Shown: positions 24,813 to 33,436, counted from the first letter of the stretch. The stretch is DNA of 47,581 nt from Hyphomicrobium sp. (GCF_003987855.1 NZ_RXIZ01000015.1:1-47581); one strand, 5' to 3'. Translations and numbers: made by a program. The notes: a model not told the origin generated them from the letters alone.

Positions 24813-25859
24813 ATGTTGGTCGTTTGTCGAATGAGATCGTTGCGTAACTTTGCTGCTGGCGACGGATTGGATCCCGATGAATGTAGATCTGTGCTCGCAC
24901 GCGCCCAGAGACAGCACGATTTGCTTTTCGCGGATGTGCCGTACCCTCAGCCCAATACCCGGGTCGTGCGCTTTTTTCCTAATCGTGTTCCGGCCAAGGA
25001 GCAGAATGATGTTAACGCCAAGATAAAGGCTGTGAACAAAACTGGAGGCGCGGACAGCGAGCTGCATCTCCGGCAAGCGCTGTTTGCAAGCTTTGTGGCG
25101 AATGAATACTGGCGCGCAGCTTGGTATTTTCTGCCCAGCACTGGATTGGGACGAGGAGGATCTAAAGTACGCAGCCTTTTGCGCAGCGTCGGCGCAATCA
25201 TCTCCCACATTGATCGCGTAGCCGTAAACGGGCCGGCGGGCATTCCTCCGCCTGAACTGTGTCACTCACCCGAGGCGATCATTGCGGCGACAAGCGAGTT
25301 TATAAGATTTTTACCCCGCAACAGGGCAAAGCAACGGAGCAAGGGAGATGAGCTCGACGTCGAACGCGTAACCAAAAGCTATAGGCCGCTAGCGACAAAA
25401 ATCGGAGCCTGCCACGCAAAACTGAATGCACCGAAGGTCAGGAACAGGATTTATGTCGCCCAGGCCTTAGCAACCAAATCGACATTGGGTTTCATTGCAA
25501 GGATCGAACTCGAGACGTGGCGCGACCACTTCCGCAATCGCGATTTTTTAAAAGCGATGCTCCAAGAATTTAAGGCTCTGCTGGAAGTCGCTGCCGCAAT
25601 CGACGGCAGGAGAACTAACGTTCGCGCTCATGCTCACACGGAAAGCGTTTGTGCCCCGTTAGTCGAGTTTTGGACGCTGCACCACGGTAAGCCGCCTCGC
25701 GTCTATGACCACCCAGATTGCGCGTTTGTAAAATTCGCTCTCGCCTGTTTGCCGATTGTGGGTGTTAACCTAAATCCTTCCGCCCTTGCAAATCTCGACA
25801 TGGACCTCGTGCGGGCCTGCATACGAATGAAGAACCCGATCTATTGGATCGCCGAATGA
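24813..25859 (+). CDS. Hypothetical protein, 348 residues
   Basis: A long open frame with no family that I recognise. It is basic in its middle part (RNRAKQRSKGDELDVERV), predicted soluble and mostly helical, and has no signal peptide or membrane segment. Residues about 75-110 (ELHLRQALFASFVANEYWRA) and 235-270 (RDFLKAMLQEFKALLEVAAA) look like amphipathic helices. The ATG at 24813 has only a weak GAGATAA upstream. The gene is monocistronic, separated by about 140 bases from the next operon and preceded by a sigma-54-like promoter. Confidence 0.6.
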   Translation: MLVVCRMRSLRNFAAGDGLDPDECRSVLARAQRQHDLLFADVPYPQPNTRVVRFFPNRVPAKEQNDVNAKIKAVNKTGGADSELHLRQALFASFVANEYWRAAWYFLPSTGLGRGGSKVRSLLRSVGAIISHIDRVAVNGPAGIPPPELCHSPEAIIAATSEFIRFLPRNRAKQRSKGDELDVERVTKSYRPLATKIGACHAKLNAPKVRNRIYVAQALATKSTLGFIARIELETWRDHFRNRDFLKAMLQEFKALLEVAAAIDGRRTNVRAHAHTESVCAPLVEFWTLHHGKPPRVYDHPDCAFVKFALACLPIVGVNLNPSALANLDMDLVRACIRMKNPIYWIAE

Positions 25860-25949
25860 GAATGTTTGGGGAGACGTAGCCCCGGCGGATAGGTGCCGGC
25901 AAGGGGTCAATTTTTACGACATCTGCGCCTAAAGGCAGAGACCAGCGAA

Positions 25950-25998
25950 ACTCCTATGTTCCCGCAGCAGCCAGATTCGCTGTGCTCGTTATAGGAGT
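25950..25998 (+). promoter_or_regulatory. Leader hairpin masking the Shine-Dalgarno of the next gene
   Basis: ACTCCTAT (25950-25957) is the exact complement of ATAGGAGT (25991-25998), and the latter contains the AGGAG ribosome-binding site of the gene starting at 26003. A smaller inner pairing (CAGC with GCTG) is possible in the loop. If it forms, translation of the first gene of the operon would be closed until the hairpin is opened by temperature, a protein or an RNA. Confidence 0.5.
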
Positions 25999-26002
25999 CG
26001 AC

Positions 26003-26326
26003 ATGGCCAGTTATCCCCTCTCCATCCGCATTTTCCGTCCCGCTTCGTTGGATGTTATTCTTCCGGACGGCGACGATTTGATCCTCTCGTATATTTCCAA
26101 GCGCTTTCGTATCGCCGACGGCGAGTTGCTAACGGGGGAAACGGCGCCCCGACCGTATCTTTCCTTCACGCCAAATCTCGGACTAGACCAGCATTTTATT
26201 AACGAAGCGGCTCATTTTGCTGGCGTCGATTTCAGCGATTTGCGGTCCCTGTGCATGCCTGGAGGCGCTTGGCTCCGTGAACTGTATTCCGAGCCTGATC
26301 AACTCGTCTTTGATCGTCCCGACTAA
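26003..26326 (+). CDS. Hypothetical protein, first gene of the replication-like operon
   Basis: A 107-residue acidic soluble protein with no known family that I can name. The start at 26003 (MASYPLSIRIF) is set by AGGAG five bases upstream; the frame is open to 25982. The first half has a beta-rich look (LDVILPDGDDLILSYISKRF). It heads a plus-strand operon with genes at 26396, 26840 and 28309. In this position on integrated elements small accessory or regulatory proteins are common; that is inference. Confidence 0.65.
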   Translation: MASYPLSIRIFRPASLDVILPDGDDLILSYISKRFRIADGELLTGETAPRPYLSFTPNLGLDQHFINEAAHFAGVDFSDLRSLCMPGGAWLRELYSEPDQLVFDRPD

Positions 26327-26395
26327 CACGCATGCGACTGCTCAAAGCAAGCACGCGCTGCCGTTCCCGAAGAATATTTCCGGAGACAACGCTCT

Positions 26396-26836
26396 ATGAC
26401 CTACGACTTAACCTATATTGAAACCTATCGGCGTGTGACCGACGATCAACTCGTGATCGTCGGCATGCACAAGAAGCCAGTGGAAGCTTTCGTCGACTTC
26501 CATGTTTATGACCTCGGACAACTTATCGGAATTGGCAATGCGAATCCGTCGGGTGTCGCGTACCTAATGTATTATACCGCCGTCAGGGATGAAGAAGGGG
26601 ACTCGGGTCCTTTGTGGACTGAACACGCAGAGCAACAACTTGAAAAGCTCAAGCTTGACGTGGATGAGATCTATTGGCTGTGCGTATGGGGCGAAGGACG
26701 GTGGGCGCGAGACTATAACGACGGCTTAGAAGTCGATATCGATAAGCTTGCGGCCTTCGATGCAAGCTTGTCCAACCTTAGCGGACCAAAATCGGCCCGT
26801 CGTGTCGCGCCCTCGAGCGGTTTGGCATCGGAGTAG
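26396..26836 (+). CDS. Hypothetical protein, second gene of the operon
   Basis: A 146-residue acidic protein (YDLTYIETYRRV start; later LEKLKLDVDEIYWLCVWGEG). No transmembrane segment and no motif I recognise. GGAG lies about 10 bases before the ATG. Its stop lies three bases before the start of the zinc-finger gene, so the two are likely coupled. Confidence 0.65.
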   Translation: MTYDLTYIETYRRVTDDQLVIVGMHKKPVEAFVDFHVYDLGQLIGIGNANPSGVAYLMYYTAVRDEEGDSGPLWTEHAEQQLEKLKLDVDEIYWLCVWGEGRWARDYNDGLEVDIDKLAAFDASLSNLSGPKSARRVAPSSGLASE

Positions 26837-26839
26837 ACG

Positions 26840-28291
26840 ATGGCCGGACCTATGCAAGGGTTTTTCAAGGCCCCGGATTTCCCGTTTCATGAAAGCTTTA
26901 TTCGTGAAACGGTTGCGTCGATGGGCTTGCCATTCGACTTAAGCACTCTCTGCTTTCGAGAGCAGGACATCGAATTTGGGTTGATGATCCGCGCGCTCGA
27001 AGAGCTGGATCGTCAAGGCGTAGATTTTCGCGAAGCGCTGGGGCGCGTCGAAGATCCGGCAGTCATTTGGCAACAGCCTGTCTCGGTCATGTTCGCGAGC
27101 GGAAAATTTGCGGCGACTTGGTGGTCGGCAACTTTGTCCCTTGGCGCCCTGGCTTTTGTCACGACGACGCGATGCTGGAATGCAGCAAAAGACCAGCGCG
27201 CCCTTGTCCTCAGCAAGGTAAAGGGCAAGTGCCGAAAAAAGGCAGACGTCCTCGAAGTCCACGGTTTAAGCCTCGACGACGATGGCGTGATCGGCCGCGA
27301 TCGCGTTCAGCCGAAATATCTTCTGATTTCGTTCGGGACGGCTAGCGACGGCAAAGACCGCGACCTGATCGAGTGCGAGGCATACGCAGACTTTGCCAAG
27401 AAGAAGAAGCGCTCTCATCCACCCACGAATGCATCGGTCGCTGAGTATCTCAACCAGAACTGCCCGCATGGGGATGCCTACCGTGCCGTGACCCTCGAGT
27501 GTCTTCCAAAAATGCCTGACAAACTTCAGGTGATTTGCTCCGAAGACGGTCGTTTGCACTATTCCGTCGCTTTCGAACCTCAGCAGCGCACGCGATATCT
27601 CGTCGTCTTCAGCCGGCCTCTAGGCGGTGATTTGCTCAAGGCGTTACTTGCTCTGCCCAAGGGATTTTTGGAGTTTTGCCGGCGCATCGAACTCAAAACC
27701 CTCGGCTGCCACGGCACGGACGAAGCCTGTTTCGAACCCGTACGGGTCGGCTACCTTCCAAGCGGCAACAAAGGAGAATTTTATCACGCCATTCTTGGTG
27801 GCCCTGAGCTCATCGATCCGGTGCCGATCGCAGAGAAAGTGATCGCGGAAACACCGCCGCGCGAGGTCAAAACTCTGACTGTCACGCCGATGGTCGGTGA
27901 CGTTCCCCTATCGCTCCGTCGCACCTTGAAAGGTGTTCGCCTCGCATCCTTGATCGCCGACAACTATCCGGATCTTGTTCACAAGGAAAACGGACTAGAG
28001 CCGCTCATCTTGCGCTGTTGTCCATTTTGCGACGAGCACAGCCTCAAACGCGGTGAGGCCGACAATACGCTCTTTTGCTACGACCCGAGCGACACAGCCT
28101 ACCCGACGATGCGATGTCACCACAACTCCTGCAAAGGACGAAAGACCGAAGCTTTCGTTGGGGAGCTCATCGCGCGGGGCGAGCTTCATTGGAATGCCGT
28201 CTACGAAAACAGCGATTACCGCGATCTTTACGCCGAGGAAGAAGCGGCAAAGCCCAAGGTGATTGCTCGAAACTACAAAATTCTCTGGTAA
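26840..28291 (+). CDS. Zinc-finger protein, probable primase-like replication protein
   Basis: A 483-residue protein. Near the C-terminus (about residues 392-432) it carries a cysteine/histidine cluster: CCPFCDEHS, LFCYDP, then RCHHNSCKGR. This resembles the CHC2-type zinc finger of phage and plasmid primases, which binds single-stranded DNA, though it is C-terminal here rather than N-terminal. The first 390 residues match nothing I recognise. It is followed 17 bases later by the DUF927 ATPase gene. Together they look like a primase/helicase-type module of a mobile element. No primase TOPRIM or AEP catalytic motif is evident, so polymerase activity is unproven. Confidence 0.6.
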   Translation: MAGPMQGFFKAPDFPFHESFIRETVASMGLPFDLSTLCFREQDIEFGLMIRALEELDRQGVDFREALGRVEDPAVIWQQPVSVMFASGKFAATWWSATLSLGALAFVTTTRCWNAAKDQRALVLSKVKGKCRKKADVLEVHGLSLDDDGVIGRDRVQPKYLLISFGTASDGKDRDLIECEAYADFAKKKKRSHPPTNASVAEYLNQNCPHGDAYRAVTLECLPKMPDKLQVICSEDGRLHYSVAFEPQQRTRYLVVFSRPLGGDLLKALLALPKGFLEFCRRIELKTLGCHGTDEACFEPVRVGYLPSGNKGEFYHAILGGPELIDPVPIAEKVIAETPPREVKTLTVTPMVGDVPLSLRRTLKGVRLASLIADNYPDLVHKENGLEPLILRCCPFCDEHSLKRGEADNTLFCYDPSDTAYPTMRCHHNSCKGRKTEAFVGELIARGELHWNAVYENSDYRDLYAEEEAAKPKVIARNYKILW

Positions 28292-28308
28292 CGCGTAATA
28301 GGTGAAGG

Positions 28309-30303
28309 ATGGACGAACACACTCAAAACTTTGAAAGCGGCGAGCCGACCAATCCCAAGAACGGATGTCAAGGATCCGGTTGCCGCGAGCTCGACGAAGC
28401 GCTGGAGACAGCTTCGTTTCTCAATCTGCTGATGCGGCTTTTGCCCGAGTGCAGCGCGATGGTACCGGTTGTCAGCCTTGCCGAAGTCGCGGCCGCGGCT
28501 GGCGCCCACGGACTTTCACGAGAGTTTGAGCGCGACAAGATCTTGGCGCCGAATCTTCTGCAAACGCACAAGGTCGTCCAGGTTGCCTCTGAGCGCGCGG
28601 GCTTGAGTTATGACGTCGAAGTCGATGGCTCGATTGTTGTTCTCAAGGGCAGAAGCAAGTCAAAAGACAGTCCGCCGTTGCGTGTCCAAGTGTCGTCCCC
28701 GATGCTCATCTGCGGCATTGGCTATAACACCTCGCATACGGAGCCCTGCTTGCTCCTCAAACTGCAGAGCGAAACGGGTGTTTGGAACGAGCTAGTTCTG
28801 CCGCGGTCGTCATTGACCAACAGTGGTACGCTACATTCAGAACTCAAGAAGATGGGGTGTCGTACAGCTGCCCCGACGGAACTCGTCACTTTGCTCAGCA
28901 TCGTTGAGCCAGAGATGAAGTTTCGAACCTACGAGCACACGGGCTGGAACGGCGATGATTTCGTCATGCCGAATGGTGAGGTGGTCAGCGCCGCCAACGG
29001 CGGGCCTGCCTCGCGAGCGACGTTCGGTGCAGATGCCGCCTACGGAACGGGTGGGAGCAAAGCCGGCGCCGACGACATGTTTCGGACCGTGGAGCACGAT
29101 GCCTATATCGTCACAGCTGTCGGAATGGCCCTCGCGAGCCCGTTACTGCGTGATACTCAAATTGTCGAGCCGGGCACGCATCACTTCTATGGTACGAGCA
29201 CGATCGGCAAGACGACGACCTTGTGCGTCGCCATGAGCGTTGTCGGCAAGGGGGCCGAGCAAAAGCATGGAGGTGTTGTCTGGTCTTGGAGCACCACACG
29301 TCATGCGGCCGAGAAGAAAATCTCAAAATACAAAGACATTCCCGTTGCTTTGGACGAAGCACAGCTCGTCTCGAGTGCGGAAGACTTCAATCACCTCGCC
29401 TACAGCCTAGCCAACGGCACCAACAAGGCTGCCGGTAACGGCTATATGGGCTTGCGAGAGGTCGAGACGTTTCGCAGCATCGTTCTATCGACGGGTGAGA
29501 ACTCGGCCAAGAGCATCATCGAAGGGGATGCGCGCTTGAAGCACACGGGTGGCGTCGCACTTCGTGTCAATGACATCGCCTTTGAAGGCTTTCAGGTCTG
29601 TTCGCCGGAGTTTGCGTCTATCAAGGAACACGCCGACTACCTGCGCGCAATGGCGCGAGACCACTACGGTTGGCATTTTCGCGAGCTCGTTCGTGCACTC
29701 GTGAACGATCACGTTGGCTCATTGCAACGAATTAAGGAATTGATGCGGGAGTTTATGCCATCGGAGACAACGCCGCAGATTGCTCGCGTGCAGGAGCGTT
29801 ACGCGTTGTTTGCAGCTGTTATCGAGTTTGCCATTGAGAGGGGCATCCTCCCGTGGCGCGCTGGGACCGGTAAGGCGGCGGTTGCGGCCGTTTTCTCGGC
29901 GTGGAAAGTGTCCCGCGGGGATACCGCGCAGTCGCATGAACTTAACTCCGCGGTCGAGTCCTTCTCAAACACTCTATTTCGAGACCGCCATCGCATCACG
30001 GTTCTAAACGGGTCGAATATCGTGCCACCGAACCGGCTCGCCGCGCGATTGGGGAACGAACTGTTTTTCACCAAGGAAGGGTTGGAGGAAGCTGTGGGCG
30101 GAAAGGCGAACCTCGGACCGTTCCTCAAGCATCTAGCCGCGGGTGAATGTCCGCAGTGGGGCCTTCGCACGGAAAAGGACCGGCAGCAGGTGAAGTGTCC
30201 GAAGGGCCGCGGGCTTCCGGATCGCGCGTATTGCATCATCGAGAAGATGCCGGCGTCGGATGCGAACGAATGCGAGGATCCCGTCGAATTTCTCGAAGAA
30301 TAG
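28309..30303 (+). CDS. DUF927-domain ATPase (helicase-like)
   Basis: A 664-residue protein with a DUF927 core at about residues 120-420. The Walker A is GTSTIGKTT (Gly295 to Thr303), the Walker B-like strand is IPVALDE (344-350), and the flanking family features TGWNGDDFVMPNG and ATGxxPLL-like ALASPLL precede it. The motif SLANGTNKAAGNG matches the conserved arginine-finger region of the family. DUF927 proteins occur on plasmids, phages and integrative elements next to primase-like proteins and are thought to be replicative helicases. A GGTGAAGG sequence directly abuts the ATG. It ends the four-gene operon. Confidence 0.85.
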   Translation: MDEHTQNFESGEPTNPKNGCQGSGCRELDEALETASFLNLLMRLLPECSAMVPVVSLAEVAAAAGAHGLSREFERDKILAPNLLQTHKVVQVASERAGLSYDVEVDGSIVVLKGRSKSKDSPPLRVQVSSPMLICGIGYNTSHTEPCLLLKLQSETGVWNELVLPRSSLTNSGTLHSELKKMGCRTAAPTELVTLLSIVEPEMKFRTYEHTGWNGDDFVMPNGEVVSAANGGPASRATFGADAAYGTGGSKAGADDMFRTVEHDAYIVTAVGMALASPLLRDTQIVEPGTHHFYGTSTIGKTTTLCVAMSVVGKGAEQKHGGVVWSWSTTRHAAEKKISKYKDIPVALDEAQLVSSAEDFNHLAYSLANGTNKAAGNGYMGLREVETFRSIVLSTGENSAKSIIEGDARLKHTGGVALRVNDIAFEGFQVCSPEFASIKEHADYLRAMARDHYGWHFRELVRALVNDHVGSLQRIKELMREFMPSETTPQIARVQERYALFAAVIEFAIERGILPWRAGTGKAAVAAVFSAWKVSRGDTAQSHELNSAVESFSNTLFRDRHRITVLNGSNIVPPNRLAARLGNELFFTKEGLEEAVGGKANLGPFLKHLAAGECPQWGLRTEKDRQQVKCPKGRGLPDRAYCIIEKMPASDANECEDPVEFLEE

Positions 30304-30337
30304 CGTCAGGTCGCCTAGATGCCGTTTCCCGTTTACA

Positions 30338-30366
30338 GGGGCCAGAAAATCGTAATCGCTGGCCCC
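30338..30366 (+). terminator. Hairpin after the DUF927 gene
   Basis: GGGGCCAG (30338-30345) pairs with CTGGCCCC (30359-30366) around a 13-base loop, 34 bases past the DUF927 stop. No T-run follows. It lies between convergent genes and could end either transcript. Confidence 0.5.
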
Positions 30367-30712
30367 GGAAATTCCGTGGGGTGCCAGAGTCTTAGAGTCT
30401 TTGGGCCGCGATCCCGGGTCATTGGGCAAAACAAGGGCTGTTGTTGGAATCCAATCTCAGATGATCCAAGCGATTGATCTGGCTTCTCTCTCTCTTTTTC
30501 TAGAAAGAAGAGGGAATAGCGGCCCTGAACTCGCAACTCTCAGATCTGCCAGTGATTTTCGAGGGCCGAGAGCGGGCGTTTGACGTGGCCCTCTGCGGTC
30601 CCGTGGCCAACGCGGTTCAAGCGATTTTTGCTCACGACACCGCCAGCAATGATGGGCCCACATGCGCGTGCTCAATTTCATCATCGCGCTTCCGTCTCGG
30701 ACGGACGGACAC
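30367..30712. other. Convergent gene-free stretch (346 bp)
   Basis: It lies between the DUF927 gene (plus) and the transposase-derived gene (minus). It contains short repeats such as AGAGTCTT twice (30388-30406) and no supported gene or RNA. Confidence 0.4.
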
Positions 30713-31189
30713 TTAAGAAACGGACTTTTTGCGCAGTCGCTCAGCCCAAGCCGCAGCGGCCTCAATCTGGCTCTTGCGCTCGCTGCTCAGTTCACCGTTT
30801 CGGATTTCGCTCGCCAAGCGCTGCCAAGTGTCAAGATGCGCCCAGCGTCCAAAGCGTCGCCGAACGGCCTCGGGATAGGGCGTGTTTTTTCGAAAGTCGA
30901 TCCATCGGCCGCCGCGGTGCGCAGCTTCCAGCACCGTGTTAACGAATGTCCGATTGTCCATCGTGTTGGCTTGCGGCGAATCTGGCGGGAGTGCCGTCTT
31001 CACAACCTTCCATTCCGCATCGCTTAACGGCAAAAATTCCGCCTGTGCGGAGCAGCCGGCTTCATTGCGTTCGATCGCCTCCATGATGCTCTCCGGAGTG
31101 ATGCCGAGAGCGGCCATGGTCTCTTGCACCAGCTGTAAATCATCGCTGACGTCGTCGCTCGGTGAACGTGGGTTAGGCTCGTTGCTCAT
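30713..31189 (-). CDS. Transposase-derived DNA-binding protein (IS5/DUF4096 N-terminal domain only)
   Basis: A 158-residue protein. Residues about 51-128 follow the N-terminal helix-turn-helix domain of IS5-family transposases (DUF4096): LSDAEWKVVKTALPP, then DNRTFVNTVLEAAHRGGRW, then FGRWAHLDTWQRL. The catalytic DDE domain is absent, yet the protein has its own 50-residue N-terminus and a charged C-terminal helix, which argues for a stand-alone gene rather than a broken insertion sequence. It probably binds DNA, as a regulator or as an accessory factor for the recombinase encoded just upstream on the same strand; that role is inference. Confidence 0.7.
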   Translation of the reverse strand: MSNEPNPRSPSDDVSDDLQLVQETMAALGITPESIMEAIERNEAGCSAQAEFLPLSDAEWKVVKTALPPDSPQANTMDNRTFVNTVLEAAHRGGRWIDFRKNTPYPEAVRRRFGRWAHLDTWQRLASEIRNGELSSERKSQIEAAAAWAERLRKKSVS

Positions 31190-31241
31190 TCATTAAATCC
31201 TCCTATGACCTAAATGGGCACAACAGGATGAATTCGCAACG

Positions 31242-31646
31242 TCAGGATGGTGCGCGGGAAAAATCCGCGGGTTGGGAGAGGGTCTCTCCGAGAGCCGTCA
31301 GATCCTGCTCCCACGGACCGCGCTTGAAGCTGACAAGTTCAATGTGTCCTTGACTGTCCCACTCGATATTCAAGACTTTCTTGCCGACCCAAATGTTAAG
31401 CCCGTAGGGAAGGTTCGCTTTGACATCGATGCCGAGTAAGGCCGCCATGTATTTGTCGTACTGGCTCGGTTCAGAGCAGACCTTTTGAAACGGAGTTCGA
31501 TAGGAAACCGAGATCGTCGCGTTTTTGAATTCTAAGTGTCGCACGGTGCCGCCATCAGCGTCGCGAATGTCAGCCCAGGAGCCGGCGGCGCCTAATAGTT
31601 GCAGGGCTGCGTCTCGAAGCCTAATTGCTTGCTCCGTCCTCGTCAT
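31242..31646 (-). CDS. Hypothetical protein between recombinase and transposase-derived gene
   Basis: A 134-residue soluble protein starting MTRTEQAIRLRDAALQLLGA. The second part is beta-rich (YGLNIWVGKKVLNIEW, HIELVSFKRGPWEQDL). The start at 31646 is chosen because GAGAGG lies about four bases upstream; the frame extends to 31658. It is co-oriented with the recombinase at 31710-32693 (63-base gap) and probably co-transcribed. No family recognised. Confidence 0.65.
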   Translation of the reverse strand: MTRTEQAIRLRDAALQLLGAAGSWADIRDADGGTVRHLEFKNATISVSYRTPFQKVCSEPSQYDKYMAALLGIDVKANLPYGLNIWVGKKVLNIEWDSQGHIELVSFKRGPWEQDLTALGETLSQPADFSRAPS

Positions 31647-31709
31647 ATCGCCTCTCATGATGATTGCGTGTCTGCCCTGGCCTTCAATTTCCGTGCCAGC
31701 TGAAGCCCA

Positions 31710-32693
31710 TCAGATGAACTTTGCCGCGTTCTCCTCAAACGCATCGGCGACGCGAATATAGGAGCGCAAGACATCAACCGACTTATGCCGGCTTGTCCGC
31801 TGGATCAGGTGCTCTGGCACCTTGGCCCTCTCGGCCGCAGTGATGAAGCCGGCGCGCAGCGAATGCGGCGAGAACTTTGACGGCTCGACACCTGCTGAGA
31901 GGAGGCGCTGGGCAAGGATGTGGCGCACGCTTGTCGCATCGAGGCCGCGATCGAGGATTTGGCCGGACTTGCTCACCGCACGAAACACCGGCCCCGATGT
32001 GATGCCCGAAATCGCGAGATAGCTTTCGAGCGCTGCGACGGGACAGAGTTCGTCGTTTCTGCGAGGAATGGCAACGTCTTCAGTTTTAAGTGACGCCTTG
32101 GTCGCCGACAGTTTCAGGAGAACACCGCGATCCGTAATCGTAAACGTCGAGCGGCCGTCGAGTTCGAGCGAAACAATCTCCGATCGGCGCAGCGCGCCGA
32201 AGAAGCCCAGAAGAATGAGCGCCTTGTCACGCAGAGAACGCAGATCATTACCGTCTATGGCCGTAACCAGCCGCTTCAACGTCGGCAGGTCGAGGGCTTC
32301 GGCCCGGTCGACGGCCTTTGCCGCACGACGTGCAATGCCTCTCAGTGTATCGGCGATGGTGGGGTTCTTGCGGTCAAGGATGCAGCCATGCGCCCGACAT
32401 GTGCGCTGGATTGCCGACAGCGCGACGTTGATGCTCGAGAGCGACTTACCCTCGCGAGCAAGGGCTGCGAGATAGGCGGCGATGGCCTCAGGGGGCGGCG
32501 CGTTGGCAGTGACGTGATGCAGGTGAGCCCATTCTGTCCACTTGGCGAACGCTTCGGTATAGACGCGTTGGGTGCCATCGGAGCGGGCGGCGTCCGTGAA
32601 GTGCTGCGCCTTCTGAATCGCCAGATCGAGAGCACCGTTTGGGTTGATATCGGCCAACTCTGTATCAGCGTGAGACGAGAACGCGTCGGACAT
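31710..32693 (-). CDS. Tyrosine recombinase / integrase (XerD-like)
   Basis: A 327-residue site-specific recombinase. The N-terminal SAM-like core-binding domain covers about residues 30-120 and the catalytic domain 130-327. The catalytic residues are visible: Arg169 (GALRRSEI), His277-x-x-Arg280 (HSLRAGF), His303 (SRHKSVD) and the nucleophile Tyr312 (LRSYIR). The length and absence of an N-terminal arm domain suit a simple integrase or resolvase-like XerD relative. The start at 32693 (MSDAFSS) is preferred over 32723. No tRNA lies beside it, so it may be cargo, a second element nested in the island, or a dimer-resolution enzyme for the replication-like module. Confidence 0.92.
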   Translation of the reverse strand: MSDAFSSHADTELADINPNGALDLAIQKAQHFTDAARSDGTQRVYTEAFAKWTEWAHLHHVTANAPPPEAIAAYLAALAREGKSLSSINVALSAIQRTCRAHGCILDRKNPTIADTLRGIARRAAKAVDRAEALDLPTLKRLVTAIDGNDLRSLRDKALILLGFFGALRRSEIVSLELDGRSTFTITDRGVLLKLSATKASLKTEDVAIPRRNDELCPVAALESYLAISGITSGPVFRAVSKSGQILDRGLDATSVRHILAQRLLSAGVEPSKFSPHSLRAGFITAAERAKVPEHLIQRTSRHKSVDVLRSYIRVADAFEENAAKFI

Positions 32694-33436
32694 GGTGTTA
32701 CTCACGAAAACCTCTATTTTCATGAGTAATCAAATGGTGCTGCGCTGGGCTATTCCTAGAGCATCCGCTGACAGAGTTGTTGCAATTGGTGAATCCAAAC
32801 TCAACACGAAACGACATGTTGTGAGGTCGTCGCTGATGCTCTTCGAAGGAGTGCGAATATCGATCTCGTCACCCAGCCAGGTGCCAACCGTGCTTGCCTC
32901 ACGTCGCAATAAGAAACGATCTTCACTCATCGTCTTATCGCTAACGGAGAAGCTCGTTGTCCTTGCCAACATGCTCATCCTGGTGGCGTGCGTGGGCGTG
33001 GCCCACCGGCAGGCCGACATGCGTCTTCGTTCGATCAGCAAAATTCTTGATTTGAATTCGAACAATCAACTCAAACGAGAAGTTCAGCGCGAACGCTTTC
33101 GCATCACCATCCGATCGTCCTGCGCATGGACGTGCACCCCCCGGGGGTGCTTGCCACCCCGGGTATGGGACCCAAGCCGAGGGCAGGGGGTGGGGCCTAA
33201 ATATTCCCTACTCTGGGTCTTCGAAATCGGGGCGGACGGTCGGAATTTATCTGATTACGAGTTATGTTAAGTAGTGGACTGCGGCCGACACTTCGTAGGA
33301 AACGCTTTCAATGTTCTCACCTTCATAATATTGAGGATGGATTGGCATTCATGACTACGATTTTTTCTGACAGGCCCTGTCGCAATCTGTGTTTTTGAAT
33401 GCGGTCTACGTCATTTTGCAATCGACCGGGGGGACG
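32694..33436. other. Gene-free divergent region (743 bp) with GC-rich hairpins
   Basis: It separates the recombinase (minus) from the VWA gene (plus) and must contain both promoters. Open frames of 192 codons (plus) and 111 codons (minus) overlap here, but neither has a ribosome-binding site or recognisable features. The GC-rich hairpin cluster at 33134-33193 is listed separately. Confidence 0.45.
33134..33193. repeat. Cluster of GC-rich inverted repeats
   Basis: GCACCCCC runs directly into its complement at 33134-33150 (one central base). Immediately after, CCACCCC (33154-33160) can pair with GGGGGTGG (33186-33193) enclosing a smaller GGG/CCC stem. The composition differs sharply from the surroundings. 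It could be a terminator, a recombinase site or a replication/transfer origin. Confidence 0.45.

Noticed and set aside
32730-33065. 111-codon minus-strand frame upstream of the recombinase
   Set aside because: No ribosome-binding site, no recognisable motif, and it overlaps an equally long frame on the other strand.
32692-33270. 192-codon plus-strand frame
   Set aside because: It starts inside the recombinase gene on the other strand, runs through the GC-rich hairpins and has low-quality composition (Arg/Ser-rich end).
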